Below, piece by piece: positions 1-8,839 of a stretch of DNA of 64,000 bases (positions within the stretch are counted from its first letter, which is position 1; each line of letters begins with the position of its first letter). The position numbers and the translations under genes were made by a program. The notes under the pieces were generated by a model that had not been told where the DNA came from, did no database searches, and saw only the letters and a program-made list of their open reading frames with translations. Source of the stretch: Gordonia jacobaea (lineage in GTDB: Bacteria > Actinomycetota > Actinomycetes > Mycobacteriales > Mycobacteriaceae); the NCBI RefSeq assembly GCF_001186365.1, contig NZ_LDTZ01000017.1:62001-126000 (forward strand). The letters run 5' to 3'.

Positions 1-121
1 GACTGCGCTCCCACGAGCGCACCTCGGCCTTCGACGGGTGATACCCGAATTCGTAGACGAACTGTTCAGTCAAGGCGGGTACGAGCTTGTCTGCGGCGAT
101 CTGGCTGCGTACACCAGACAC
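1..121 (-). CDS. N-terminus of a DUF2075-like protein, cut by the window edge
   Basis: Read on the minus strand from a GTG at 121 there is an uninterrupted frame to base 1 whose product ends, at the edge, in the stretch YEFGYHPSKAEVRSWERS. From memory, the pattern EFxxxPSxxEVRSW(x)NSL is characteristic of the first 50 residues of DUF2075-type proteins (P-loop DNA/RNA helicase-like, often found in accessory or defence islands). A GGGG run lies four bases before the GTG. The gene is divergent from the helicase starting at 317, leaving about 195 bp for two promoters. Only about 40 codons are visible, so the family call rests on one motif. A competing plus-strand frame from 38 has no family-like sequence and I reject it. 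Confidence 0.5.
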   Translation of the reverse strand, partial: MSGVRSQIAADKLVPALTEQFVYEFGYHPSKAEVRSWERS

Positions 122-316
122 CGAACCCCGATACAGCGACACTGCGGCTCCAGGAAGACACGAAGGACTTCCCGCCCGGGTTGGAGCCTTGTCTTAGTGA
201 CGCGTCTGTCGGGCCGTGGCGGATGACGTATCGCAGACTATCGGTTCACTCCGACATCGTGCCGGTTCAACGCGCAACGGTTTCGAGTTCTCGTCGGACC
301 GCTGTGATCTACTCCT

Positions 317-3300
317 GTGATGATCGATCCGCTGGTTCCAGGTATCTACGAGTCGGTGCTCACCGCGAGACTTCAACAGCAACTCGCTTCGTCAGAGCTC
401 GACGCCGAGTTTGAGCACCTCACCGAGGACGACGAACCGCACGTGTATGCGCGGCATATCGCTTCCGTCGTCGAGCGCCATCTACGGTCCGTCGACAAGT
501 CCGAGCGTCGAGATGCCGCGAATGCAATCATCAGCCGGCTGGCCGATAGTGATGTTGATAGCGTCGCGCGCAATGAGGTGCTTGGGTCGTTACATCTCCC
601 GGGTAGGCCTGCACCAGTCAGACCAGCGACACCACTCTCCGACGTCGCCCTCCTGACCAACACCCGGGGCGAGCCGAATATGGCCAGTGAGATCGCACGC
701 GAGCTGACAAGCGCAGACCAGGTGGATCTCCTTTGCGCGTTCATCCGCTTCGCGGGCATTGCGGTGATCGGACGCGAGTTGAGAGCGCTGAGTGAGCGGG
801 GCGTTCAGTTGCGAGTCATCACAACGACTTACCGCGGCGCCACCGAACGCAGAGCCGTCGACGATCTAGTCACAAAATATGGTGCCGACGTTCGGATTCG
901 CTATGAGACGGCATCTACCCGACTACACGCAAAAGCCTGGCTATTTCGGCGCAATTCTGGATTCGACACTGGATATGTCGGCAGCTCCAACTTGTCACGG
1001 TCTGCGCTTGTCGACGGCCTGGAGTGGAACGTGCGTTTATCGAGCGTCACCACACCGGCGCTAACCCGCAAGTTCGAGGCCACGTTTGACACCTACTGGA
1101 ACGACCGGGGCTTTAAGCGCTACGACCCCGCTGAGGACGCGGACCGACTCGACGCTGCCCTCGCCGAGGCAGGTGGGTCGGGATCTGGCCGCGAAACGAT
1201 TACCGTGTCCGGCCTTGACGTGCAACCCTATCCGCACCAGGAACGCATCCTCGAGGCGCTCGATGTGGCCCGCGTAGTCCATGGCCAGCACCGCAACCTC
1301 GTGGTCGCTGCCACAGGTACCGGTAAGACAGTCGTTGCTGCGCTGGATTACCGCCGACTCCGCGACGAAATGGGCGCAGATCTGAGTCTGCTGTTTGTAG
1401 CCCACCGCAAAGAGATCCTGGAGCAGTCTCTGCGTAAGTATCGAGAGGTGCTTGGCGACGGTAGTTTCGGTGAGCTCTTTGTCGACGGTCGTCGCCCTAC
1501 CCACTGGCGACAGGTATTCGCAAGCATCCAATCCTTGAGTGGTAGAGGCGGTGAGCCCGTCCGTCTCGAGGATTTCGATGTCGTGGTAATCGACGAGTTT
1601 CATCACGCCGCCGCGTCCACGTATACAAACCTGCTCTCTCGCATAGAACCTCGAGAACTGCTCGCCCTGACAGCAACCCCTGAACGAAGCGACTCGCTCG
1701 ACATTCTGCACTGGTTCGGTGATCGTGCCACTTATGAGCTGCGCCTGTGGGACGCGTTGGAGCAAGATTTGCTGTGCCCCTTCCACTATTTCGGTGTCGC
1801 CGACAACACCGATCTGCGCGGTGTCACTTGGTCGCGTGGCGACTACAACCAACATGAGCTCGAAAACGTCTACACCGGAAATGATGCTCGGACGCGGCTC
1901 ATCCTGAACGCAGTTCGTGACTACGTGACATCACCCACGCGCATGCGCGCACTCGGCTTCTGTGTGTCGATCTCGCACGCCGAGTACATGGCACGCGAGT
2001 TCACGCGGCAGGGGCTCCCTTCAATTGCGGTGTCCGCGAATACCAGCGGTCCTGAACGCGCCGACGCCTTCCGTCAGCTCCGACGCGGTGAAGTCACCTG
2101 TCTATTCGCGGTTGACATCTTCAATGAAGGGCTCGACATTCCTGATGTCGACACATTGCTGATGTTGCGGCCAACGCAGAGCGCCACAGTGTTCCTCCAG
2201 CAGTTGGGACGCGGACTGCGCCGTAGCAATGGCAAGTCTGTCCTCACCGTGGTCGACTTCATCGGCCACCAACGTGCAGAGTTCAACTTCGGGCCACGCT
2301 TCACGTCGCTCACAGGCGCCCGCGGGCAGCGGCTAGTCGACGAGATCAGTGACGAGTTTCCCTACCTACCCGGCGCCAGCCGACTAATTCTCGATCAGCA
2401 ATCCCAGGAAATCATCCTCGACTCCGTTAAGCACTCGCTACCCAAGAACCGTCGGCGTGCGCTCGTCGAATCGGTGCGACAAGTGCGCGCGCCAGTCCTC
2501 GGCGACTACCTACACGCGACCGGAGGTGAACTTTCTGACATCTACTCTGGCAGCGGCACCCGCGCGTGGACACCGCTTCTCCGCCAGGCAGGGCTATCGA
2601 TCCCTGCTACGGGGCCAGACGAGGAACCGCTGCTGCGACGCGTTCGCGCGCTGGCGCACGTCGACGATTTGGAGCGAGCCGCCAGCTACAGGCGTCTGAT
2701 TGTGTCGGACGGTCCGCGCTACGAGACGCTCACACCTCGCGAACAAACTTTCGCGCGCATGCTCTTCATGACACTCTGGCCAGACCACGGCGGGTTCTCG
2801 AGCTACGACGCGGGATTGGCATTTTTACGGCACCATCCTGCTGTGTGCTTAGAGATTAGACAAGTACTCGACGTGTCGACAGCCGGCATTCATCACGTTC
2901 CCCGTGCCATCGATGGCGAGTCCGACGTGCCACTTCTGACCCACGCGCAGTACCGGCGCGAAGAGGTGCTTGCAGCCATCGGTTTTGCGAGCATTAAGCG
3001 CAAGGCGCGCGGTCAGGCTGGTGGCGTCACGTGGAACAACAACACCGGAGCGCTGTTCGTTAACCTGCACAAGGACGAACGAGAGTTCAGTCCGACGACG
3101 ATGTACCGCGACTACCCTGTGTCGCGCACCGAATTCCATTGGGAGTCGCCAAATAACACAGCCATTGAATCGGATGTGGGTCAGCGATTCGTTGAGCAGC
3201 CGGCCAACGGCCGCGAGATCCTGTTGTTCGTCCGTGACCGTCCCCAAGGCGACTTCGGCGCTGCGCCATTCATCTTCCTCGGCCCGGTCGACTACGTCAG

Positions 3301-3394
3301 CCATCAAGGCGAACGTCCGATCGCAATCACGTGGAAGCTTCGCCGCCCGATGCCCATCGACGTCTTTGAGAGCGGGTCGGTGGTGGCGAGTTAG
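317..3394 (+). CDS. PLD-like / DEAD-box helicase / DUF3427 protein
   Basis: This is a 1025-residue three-part protein. A phospholipase-D-like nuclease domain lies at about 110-260, with HAK at 204-206 and a GSSN motif near 222. A superfamily II helicase core follows, with Walker A AATGTGKT at 331-338, DEFH box at 426-429, LTATP at 451-455 and motif VI QQLGRGLRRS at 628-637. A DUF3427-type C-terminal half starts near 660. The start is GTG 317 followed directly by ATG 320; either is possible. Proteins with this architecture occur in accessory regions and are suspected of roles in DNA restriction or repair, but I know of no firm assignment. Its divergent neighbour is DUF2075-like, which fits a defence or DNA-processing pair. 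The helicase and PLD calls are firm; the biological role is inference. Confidence 0.9.
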   Translation: MMIDPLVPGIYESVLTARLQQQLASSELDAEFEHLTEDDEPHVYARHIASVVERHLRSVDKSERRDAANAIISRLADSDVDSVARNEVLGSLHLPGRPAPVRPATPLSDVALLTNTRGEPNMASEIARELTSADQVDLLCAFIRFAGIAVIGRELRALSERGVQLRVITTTYRGATERRAVDDLVTKYGADVRIRYETASTRLHAKAWLFRRNSGFDTGYVGSSNLSRSALVDGLEWNVRLSSVTTPALTRKFEATFDTYWNDRGFKRYDPAEDADRLDAALAEAGGSGSGRETITVSGLDVQPYPHQERILEALDVARVVHGQHRNLVVAATGTGKTVVAALDYRRLRDEMGADLSLLFVAHRKEILEQSLRKYREVLGDGSFGELFVDGRRPTHWRQVFASIQSLSGRGGEPVRLEDFDVVVIDEFHHAAASTYTNLLSRIEPRELLALTATPERSDSLDILHWFGDRATYELRLWDALEQDLLCPFHYFGVADNTDLRGVTWSRGDYNQHELENVYTGNDARTRLILNAVRDYVTSPTRMRALGFCVSISHAEYMAREFTRQGLPSIAVSANTSGPERADAFRQLRRGEVTCLFAVDIFNEGLDIPDVDTLLMLRPTQSATVFLQQLGRGLRRSNGKSVLTVVDFIGHQRAEFNFGPRFTSLTGARGQRLVDEISDEFPYLPGASRLILDQQSQEIILDSVKHSLPKNRRRALVESVRQVRAPVLGDYLHATGGELSDIYSGSGTRAWTPLLRQAGLSIPATGPDEEPLLRRVRALAHVDDLERAASYRRLIVSDGPRYETLTPREQTFARMLFMTLWPDHGGFSSYDAGLAFLRHHPAVCLEIRQVLDVSTAGIHHVPRAIDGESDVPLLTHAQYRREEVLAAIGFASIKRKARGQAGGVTWNNNTGALFVNLHKDEREFSPTTMYRDYPVSRTEFHWESPNNTAIESDVGQRFVEQPANGREILLFVRDRPQGDFGAAPFIFLGPVDYVSHQGERPIAITWKLRRPMPIDVFESGSVVAS

Positions 3395-3621
3395 GTCGAC
3401 AGAGCTTGCTGCTCGTCTCTACTGCGTTGTATCTCAGTAAGCCGACAGGAATGTCGCCACACCCGGGGCAGCGAACTCCGGCCGATCCTCCCGCGACAAA
3501 ATCGGACACACCCCGCAGCCACGCACGCCCGACCCTGCATAATCGACACCGTGACCGGCGTCACGACGGCGCCCTGACCCCGCGGGCGCCACAGCCCGGC
3601 ACGTGAGACACAGGAGCACCC

Positions 3622-5244
3622 ATGCAGAGCACCATGCAAGACGCCCCGCTGCAGATCGCGCAGATCCTGCGCCACGGCAGCACGGTCCACGGCGACGCCG
3701 AGGTAGTGACCTGGACCGGAGACGGCGCGCGGCGTCGAACATATGCCGAGGTCGGACGACGCTGCGCACAGTTAGCGCACGCACTGCGCGGGCTCGGCGT
3801 CGACGGTGACCAGCGCGTCGCGACGTTCATGTGGAACAACGCCGAGCACCTCGAGGCCTACCTCGCCGTGCCCGCGATGGGTGCGGTGCTGCACACACTC
3901 AACATCCGACTCTTCCCCGAGCAGCTCATCCACGTGGCCAACCACGCCGAGGATCAGGTCATCATCGTCGACCCCTCACTGCTGCCGCTGCTCAACCCGC
4001 AATTGCCTCAGCTGACCACCGTCAAGCACGTCATCGTGACGGGCGAGTCCACCGACGGCGTCGACGCTCCCGACAGCGTGCAGGTTCATGCGTACGAAGC
4101 GCTGATCGCCGAGAAGTCCGTCGACTTCGACTGGCCCGAGGTCGACGAGCGTTCTGCCGCCGCGATGTGTTACACCTCCGGCACCACCGGTGACCCGAAA
4201 GGTGTTGCCTACAGCCATCGTTCGATCTACCTGCACTCCATGCAGGTGTGCATGACCGATGGTCCTGCGCTCAAGCAAGGCGACCGCGCGCTCGCCGTCG
4301 TACCGCAGTTCCACGCGATGTCGTGGGGTCTGCCGTATGCGGCATTCATGATCGGGGCGTCGCTCATCATGCCCGACCGCTTCCTGCAGCCCGAGCCGCT
4401 CGCCGCGCTCCTCGCCGCCGAGCAGCCCACCTTCGCGGCCGCGGTCCCGACCATCTGGCTGGGACTGCACCAGTACCTGGAGCAGCATCCGCAGGACATC
4501 TCGTCCATGAAGGACGTGCTCATCGGCGGATCGGCTGTGCCGCCGTCGTTGATGCATGTCTTCGAGAAAGACCACGGCATCACCGTGCTGCACGCGTGGG
4601 GCATGACCGAGACCTCGCCTCTCGGTTCCGTCGCCCGACCACCCGCCGGCACTGAGGGCGACGAGCGTTGGCACTACCGCTACACGCAGGGTCGTTTCCC
4701 GGCGTCGGTGGAAGCGCGACTCATCGGCGACAACGGCGAAACACTCCCCCACGACGGCAAGACCGTCGGCGAACTCGAGGTCCGCGGACCGTGGATCACC
4801 GGCGCCTACTACGGCGTCGACGCCGCCGACAAGTTCGACGACGGCTGGCTGCGCACCGGCGACGTCGGCTCGATCACCCCCGACGGCTACCTCACACTCA
4901 CCGACCGAACCAAGGACATCATCAAGTCGGGCGGCGAATGGATCTCCTCGGTCGACCTCGAAAACGCCGTCATGGGACACCCCGACGTCCTCGAAGCCGC
5001 CGTCATCGGCGTGCCCGATCCCAAGTGGGACGAGCGGCCCCTCGTCGCCGTCGTGCTGCGTGACGGTTCCGATTCGACGCCGGAAACGTTGCGAGAGTTC
5101 TTGTCCGACAAGGTCGCAAAGTGGCAGCTCCCGGAGAACTGGACCATCATTCCCGAGGTTCCCAAGACCAGCGTCGGCAAGTTCGACAAGAAGCGCCTGC
5201 GCTCGACGTTCCACGACGGAGGACTCGACGTCACCCGGTTGTAG
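3622..5244 (+). CDS. fatty-acid--CoA ligase (FadD-type)
   Basis: This 540-residue adenylate-forming enzyme should activate a medium- or long-chain acid to acyl-CoA via acyl-AMP. The P-loop signature YTSGTTGDPKG is at 184-194. The A5-type MTET follows 'HAWG', the hinge region reads TGDVGS...DRTKDIIKSGGEWIS, and the catalytic C-terminal lysine sits in KTSVGKFDKK near the end. Length and motif order match the long-chain acyl-CoA synthetase family. The ATG at 3622 is preceded by CAGGAG with seven bases of spacing. It stands alone, with 227 bp upstream and a convergent Excalibur gene downstream. Chain-length preference cannot be read from the sequence. Confidence 0.93.
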   Translation: MQSTMQDAPLQIAQILRHGSTVHGDAEVVTWTGDGARRRTYAEVGRRCAQLAHALRGLGVDGDQRVATFMWNNAEHLEAYLAVPAMGAVLHTLNIRLFPEQLIHVANHAEDQVIIVDPSLLPLLNPQLPQLTTVKHVIVTGESTDGVDAPDSVQVHAYEALIAEKSVDFDWPEVDERSAAAMCYTSGTTGDPKGVAYSHRSIYLHSMQVCMTDGPALKQGDRALAVVPQFHAMSWGLPYAAFMIGASLIMPDRFLQPEPLAALLAAEQPTFAAAVPTIWLGLHQYLEQHPQDISSMKDVLIGGSAVPPSLMHVFEKDHGITVLHAWGMTETSPLGSVARPPAGTEGDERWHYRYTQGRFPASVEARLIGDNGETLPHDGKTVGELEVRGPWITGAYYGVDAADKFDDGWLRTGDVGSITPDGYLTLTDRTKDIIKSGGEWISSVDLENAVMGHPDVLEAAVIGVPDPKWDERPLVAVVLRDGSDSTPETLREFLSDKVAKWQLPENWTIIPEVPKTSVGKFDKKRLRSTFHDGGLDVTRL

Positions 5245-5274
5245 GTGAAGCGAGCCCTCCGCGCGGGGGGCGAG

Positions 5275-5670
5275 CTACGAGAAGAACTCGACCGAGCCCC
5301 AACCCCCACGATTCGGCTTCGACTTCGGAGCCTTCTTCGGCTTGGGTTGGGGCTTGGCCTGAGGTTTCGGCTGAGCTTGCGGAGCTGGCAGCGCTTGCGG
5401 AGCGGGCTGCGCCTGCGGGGCCGGCTTCGGCGCTGGTCGCGATCCGGTCTCACACGCGACGCCGTCGTCATCGCGATCAAGTGCCGAGCGGTATCCATCC
5501 TGGCCGCGGTAGATCGGTGCGACGCCCGCGTCACGGGCCGCCTGACAATTCTTGTAGTACGCCACCGGCGTGGGCGACGGAGCCGCCGACGCAACCGGGG
5601 CAAATCCCACCAGCCCGGCCGCGACGCCTCCGGCAACCAGCCCGGCGATGGCCGAGTACTTCTTGTTCAT
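5275..5670 (-). CDS. secreted Excalibur calcium-binding domain protein
   Basis: This is a 131-residue exported protein. Residues 1-29 form a Sec signal peptide (MNKK, then a hydrophobic core) ending in ASA. The Excalibur domain at about 36-76 carries the conserved pair of cysteines (C42, C73) and the acidic loop DRDDDGVACE, which resembles an EF-hand calcium site. The last 55 residues are a low-complexity tail of Pro, Ala, Lys and Gln repeats (APQAQP, PKPQAKP), likely a cell-wall-spanning or disordered region. Excalibur domains are found in secreted surface proteins; a partner cannot be inferred. It converges on the acyl-CoA ligase, 30 bp apart. Confidence 0.88.
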   Translation of the reverse strand: MNKKYSAIAGLVAGGVAAGLVGFAPVASAAPSPTPVAYYKNCQAARDAGVAPIYRGQDGYRSALDRDDDGVACETGSRPAPKPAPQAQPAPQALPAPQAQPKPQAKPQPKPKKAPKSKPNRGGWGSVEFFS

Positions 5671-5803
5671 CTCTCACCCAATCTCTCGAATATCGATGAG
5701 TGACAGTACTGGACGCCGAGTACATCGTCGGCGGTCCCAGCGTCGGCCGAACAGACGAATCTTGCTGACGCACTGGCTGATGTCGACTGCAGAAGCGCGG
5801 CGC

Positions 5804-6745
5804 TCAGTCCTCACCAAACGGAACCACGACGACCTTACCCCGCAGCCGGCCCGCCTCGGCCTCTTCGTGCACCTTGATCAACTCAGGTAGCGGAACCCGC
5901 TGCGCGATTTCGACTTTCAGATCCCCACTGTCGACAAGGCCCACCAGTTCGGTGAGCACAGCGGCGTCGGGGTGGAGGAAGATGGTGACTGCACGCACGC
6001 CGCGCTCGTCGTCGCCGGGAGTCGGGACCATCGGCGTCGTCGACACCACGACGCCCCCGTCGCGAACCAGGGGCACGAGCGCCTTGAAGCCCTCCTCCGT
6101 GATCGGCCCGACGTTCAGCAGAACGTCGACCGGTTCGGTCACCACGTCGAGGATGGAAGTGGTTGTGTAGTCGACGATCTCGTCGGCGCCGGCACGCGTC
6201 ACTGCCTCTGCGCTACGCGGACTCACCGTCGCGATGACATGCGCGCCCGCACGCTTGGCGAGTTGTACGGCGTATCCACCGACCGAACCACCGGCCCCGT
6301 TGATCAGCACCCGCTGGCCCGGCTTGAGTTCCCCCGCTTCGAACAACGCCTGATACGCGGTGAGCGCCACGGACGGTAGGCCAGCAGCGTCGGTGAGCGG
6401 AATCGTCGTCGGCGCTGCCACGAGTGAATCAGCAGGCGCCACAACGTATTCGGCGTCGGCTCCGTCGGCGTCCATTGGAATGAATCCGACGACGCTGTCG
6501 CCGACGTTCAGGCTGGTGACACCCTCGCCCACCTCGTCGACCGTGCCCGAGACGTCGTAACCCGGGGTGTGCGGGAGCGTGATCGGGATCGGGAGGAATC
6601 CGCCGCGCAGACCGCCATCCGCGGGGTTGAACGCCGAGCCCGCGACCCGGATTCGCACTGCACCCGGACCTGCCGTCGGAGTCTCGACGTCTTCGTAGCA
6701 CAGAACCTCGGGACCACCCGTTTCGTGAAACCGTACAGCCTTCAT
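5804..6745 (-). CDS. zinc-independent alcohol dehydrogenase / quinone oxidoreductase (MDR family)
   Basis: The protein is about 313 residues with the medium-chain dehydrogenase/reductase layout. It has an N-terminal GroES-like half beginning MKAVRFHETGGPEVL and a Rossmann half with the NADP(H) loop INGAGGSVGGYAVQLAK. Catalytic zinc cysteines are absent, so it resembles the NADPH:quinone reductase (QorA) branch, which reduces quinones or enones. I chose ATG 6745 over an upstream in-frame start because GGAGG sits seven bases before it. It is divergent from the MarR gene at 6860, and the shared 114-bp gap carries three matching palindromes, so MarR control is likely. The physiological substrate is unknown, perhaps an electrophile or quinone sensed by the MarR protein. 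Confidence 0.9.
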   Translation of the reverse strand: MKAVRFHETGGPEVLCYEDVETPTAGPGAVRIRVAGSAFNPADGGLRGGFLPIPITLPHTPGYDVSGTVDEVGEGVTSLNVGDSVVGFIPMDADGADAEYVVAPADSLVAAPTTIPLTDAAGLPSVALTAYQALFEAGELKPGQRVLINGAGGSVGGYAVQLAKRAGAHVIATVSPRSAEAVTRAGADEIVDYTTTSILDVVTEPVDVLLNVGPITEEGFKALVPLVRDGGVVVSTTPMVPTPGDDERGVRAVTIFLHPDAAVLTELVGLVDSGDLKVEIAQRVPLPELIKVHEEAEAGRLRGKVVVVPFGED

Positions 6746-6765
6746 GATGTCCTCCTCGTCGGTGG

Positions 6766-6841
6766 TGCTTCGAATTTGAAGCACCTGACGACGACGGTAT
6801 ACTTACTTCGAATTCAAAGCAAGTGCTTCGAGTTAGAAGCA
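6766..6841. promoter_or_regulatory. three copies of an 18-bp MarR-type operator
   Basis: Three related imperfect palindromes lie in the gap between the divergent oxidoreductase and MarR genes: TGCTTCGAATTTGAAGCA at 6766-6783, TACTTCGAATTCAAAGCA at 6804-6821 and TGCTTCGAGTTAGAAGCA at 6824-6841. Spacings are 38 and 20 bp, close to whole helical turns. Size, symmetry and position fit dimeric winged-helix (MarR) binding and autoregulation. Binding by this particular regulator is inferred. Confidence 0.8.
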
Positions 6842-6859
6842 AGATGATAGATTCGAGAG

Positions 6860-7372
6860 GTGCCACCGCAGCCCGGGATCGACCCGACCGAACTCGCCGC
6901 CTACTTCGGGCTCATCGAAAGCACCAGCCTGTTGAAACATGCGGTGGAACAACAGCTTCGAGACGTCGGAGGCCTCAGCTACATCCAGTTCCAGTTACTC
7001 GCGACGCTGGGTGATTCACCGACCGGCAGCCGACGAATGACCGATCTCGCCGACGGCGTCGTCTACAGCCGCAGCGGCATGACCTACCAGGCGCAGGTCT
7101 TGGAGAAGCGCGGCCTCGTGACCCGCACACCGTCGACCGACGACGAGCGCAGCATTGACGTGTCGCTCACCGACGACGGCCGCGCCGTTCTCGCGAAGGT
7201 CTTCCCCGGCCACATCGCGATCCTCAACGACATGCTGCTCGCACCTCTCTCGCGCGCCGATATCGAGTCGCTGGCCGACATCCTTACCCGCACACGCGAC
7301 CACATGCGGCAGGTCCCACCTCGCTCAGCGGCTCCGCGGCGTCGGAAGAAGGGCGCGGGCGCAGAGGAGTGA
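6860..7372 (+). CDS. MarR-family transcriptional regulator
   Basis: A 170-residue winged-helix regulator. The HTH lies around residues 55-80 (MTDLADGVVYSRSGMTYQAQ), followed by the wing with the family hallmark D(D)ERS (TRTPSTDDERSIDVSLTDDG) and a C-terminal dimerisation helix, then a basic tail PRRRKK. MarR proteins usually repress themselves and an adjacent detoxification or efflux gene until a phenolic or electrophilic ligand binds. Here the divergent quinone-oxidoreductase-like gene and the three palindromes between them make that arrangement likely. The start is GTG 6860, just after a GAGAG stretch. Confidence 0.92.
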   Translation: MPPQPGIDPTELAAYFGLIESTSLLKHAVEQQLRDVGGLSYIQFQLLATLGDSPTGSRRMTDLADGVVYSRSGMTYQAQVLEKRGLVTRTPSTDDERSIDVSLTDDGRAVLAKVFPGHIAILNDMLLAPLSRADIESLADILTRTRDHMRQVPPRSAAPRRRKKGAGAEE

Positions 7373-7489
7373 GTCTGTGTCCCCCGATCGGACCAATCGA
7401 TCCGGAATCGGACATAGCGTCGGTAGGCATGCGTACGTTTACCAGTATCTGACGTCGGGGGTCGTCACACACTATCCGTCGGAGGACTG

Positions 7490-7948
7490 ATGAAGCACGT
7501 TCGCACACAGGGTCATCTCGCGCTCTGCGCACTCGTGGCCGCTGGAGTACTCGGCCTTACCGCATGCAGTGGTTCGAGCTCGGAACCAACAACGACGACC
7601 ACTACCACCACGACGGCAGAAGTGACCACGTCGCAACCCGCCGAGGTCACCGAAACAACAACGGCAACAACAACTCCGAAAGCTCCTGCCGCGGCACCGG
7701 CGACCACCGAACCCAAGGCAGCTGCCATGCCGAACGTCGTCTGCATGAACCTCCAGGAAGCACAGAACACCATCCAGGAAGCCGGCGTCTTCTACTCACG
7801 CAGCAAGGACGCGACGGGCCAGGGACGCAGGCAGGTGGTCGACAGCAATTGGATCGTCGTCGCGCAGACTCCATCCGCGGGCGCGCCTGTCACAGAGGGA
7901 GAGGCCGTGTTGTCCGCGGTCAAGATCGGTGAACCCAGCCCCTGCTGA
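7490..7948 (+). CDS. PASTA-domain lipoprotein
   Basis: A 152-residue exported lipoprotein. The signal peptide ends in the lipobox LTAC, so Cys26 would be lipidated. A long Thr-rich spacer follows (a run of nine Thr, then TTTATTTPKAP), then one PASTA-like module at about residues 83-148 (MPNVVCMNLQEAQNTIQEAG ... VVAQTPSAGAPVTEG). PASTA modules bind peptidoglycan fragments or beta-lactams and occur on Ser/Thr kinases and penicillin-binding proteins. A stand-alone lipoprotein version may act as a cell-wall anchor or sensor. Two cysteines (one in the module, one at the end) could form a disulfide. It converges on a cell-wall amidase gene 12 bp away. Confidence 0.85.
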   Translation: MKHVRTQGHLALCALVAAGVLGLTACSGSSSEPTTTTTTTTTAEVTTSQPAEVTETTTATTTPKAPAAAPATTEPKAAAMPNVVCMNLQEAQNTIQEAGVFYSRSKDATGQGRRQVVDSNWIVVAQTPSAGAPVTEGEAVLSAVKIGEPSPC

Positions 7949-7960
7949 CCACAGATCGGC

Positions 7961-8785
7961 TCACACCGCGCACCCGTGCCCGTCCACGTGAAGCGCGGTC
8001 CGCACATCGTCGGCAATGCCCCGCGCGTACCTCGAGAGCCACGTCGACGGAAGGGGCGTCGACCCGCCTGCGTCGTCGAGTCCGAACTCGTTGTAGACCC
8101 AGGGCACACGGTCGGACATCAGCGCGATCATCGGGATATTGCCGGTCCATAGCGGCGCGCGACCCCCAAAGTCGTTGTCGGTCAACATGACCGGCACTCC
8201 TTCCGTCCGGGTGCGAGCGCTTGCTATCGCCTGGCCATAGCGCTGACTGGCGGCAGCTGTTGCCTCGTTGCGGTAGGTGATGCGCAGCGTCGCGCCGTCG
8301 GCTCCTACTCCCTCGCGATACAACCCCACGCGCTGTACGAACACGTCATTTGCGCCGGGACTCGTGTGAATACTGATCGCGACACGTGCGTGCGCCGTGA
8401 CCGCGCGGTCGACCCGCTGCCGATACGTAACGTTTTCTGTGACAGCACGTTTCAGCATCACCACGTCATATCCGTTGTGTTGCAGAAGCTCTCGCACGTC
8501 GGTGGTGACCTCGAACACGTTCGCGTCCTCGGCGCCGTTGGGGTAGTCGATCTGCGACGCTCCGGTCACGGGGTCGAATCCGTCGACACGCACGGGGTTG
8601 TGGCCCGGGTCGAGCGCCACCACAACAGGAGAACAGGACGCCTTCGACGACGCGCCAGTCGCCGCCGACACCGTGGACGAATAGCCCGCGTCCGTACTCT
8701 GCGTCGCGCAGCAACCACTGAGGCAGCACGCAAGAACCACGGCACTCATCCGCAGGAGAGCCACACTCGCTTGTACGCGCACCAT
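7961..8785 (-). CDS. N-acetylmuramoyl-L-alanine amidase (Amidase_3), probable lipoprotein
   Basis: A 274-residue envelope enzyme predicted to cleave the lactyl amide between MurNAc and L-Ala in peptidoglycan. The N-terminus has a hydrophobic segment ending in LSGC, a plausible lipobox. The catalytic domain begins VVALDPGHNP (zinc His in DPGH), with a second metal-ligand Glu expected in the DANVFEVT region and ISIHTSP supplying the second His of the Amidase_3 fold. The motif set fits mycobacterial Rv3717/CwlM-like amidases, though no SH3 or cell-wall-binding module is visible. It is divergent from the HNH gene at 8840 and convergent with the PASTA lipoprotein. Confidence 0.87.
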   Translation of the reverse strand: MVRVQASVALLRMSAVVLACCLSGCCATQSTDAGYSSTVSAATGASSKASCSPVVVALDPGHNPVRVDGFDPVTGASQIDYPNGAEDANVFEVTTDVRELLQHNGYDVVMLKRAVTENVTYRQRVDRAVTAHARVAISIHTSPGANDVFVQRVGLYREGVGADGATLRITYRNEATAAASQRYGQAIASARTRTEGVPVMLTDNDFGGRAPLWTGNIPMIALMSDRVPWVYNEFGLDDAGGSTPLPSTWLSRYARGIADDVRTALHVDGHGCAV

Positions 8786-8839
8786 GCGATGATCGCAGAC
8801 TGATCGCTGCGCAGACCTCGGCTCACTACACTCAACCCC

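Noticed and set aside
3976..5214. 412-codon frame on the minus strand opposite the acyl-CoA ligase
   Set aside because: Mirror of a GC-rich real gene; no motifs, abnormal composition, and the plus-strand gene is firmly identified.
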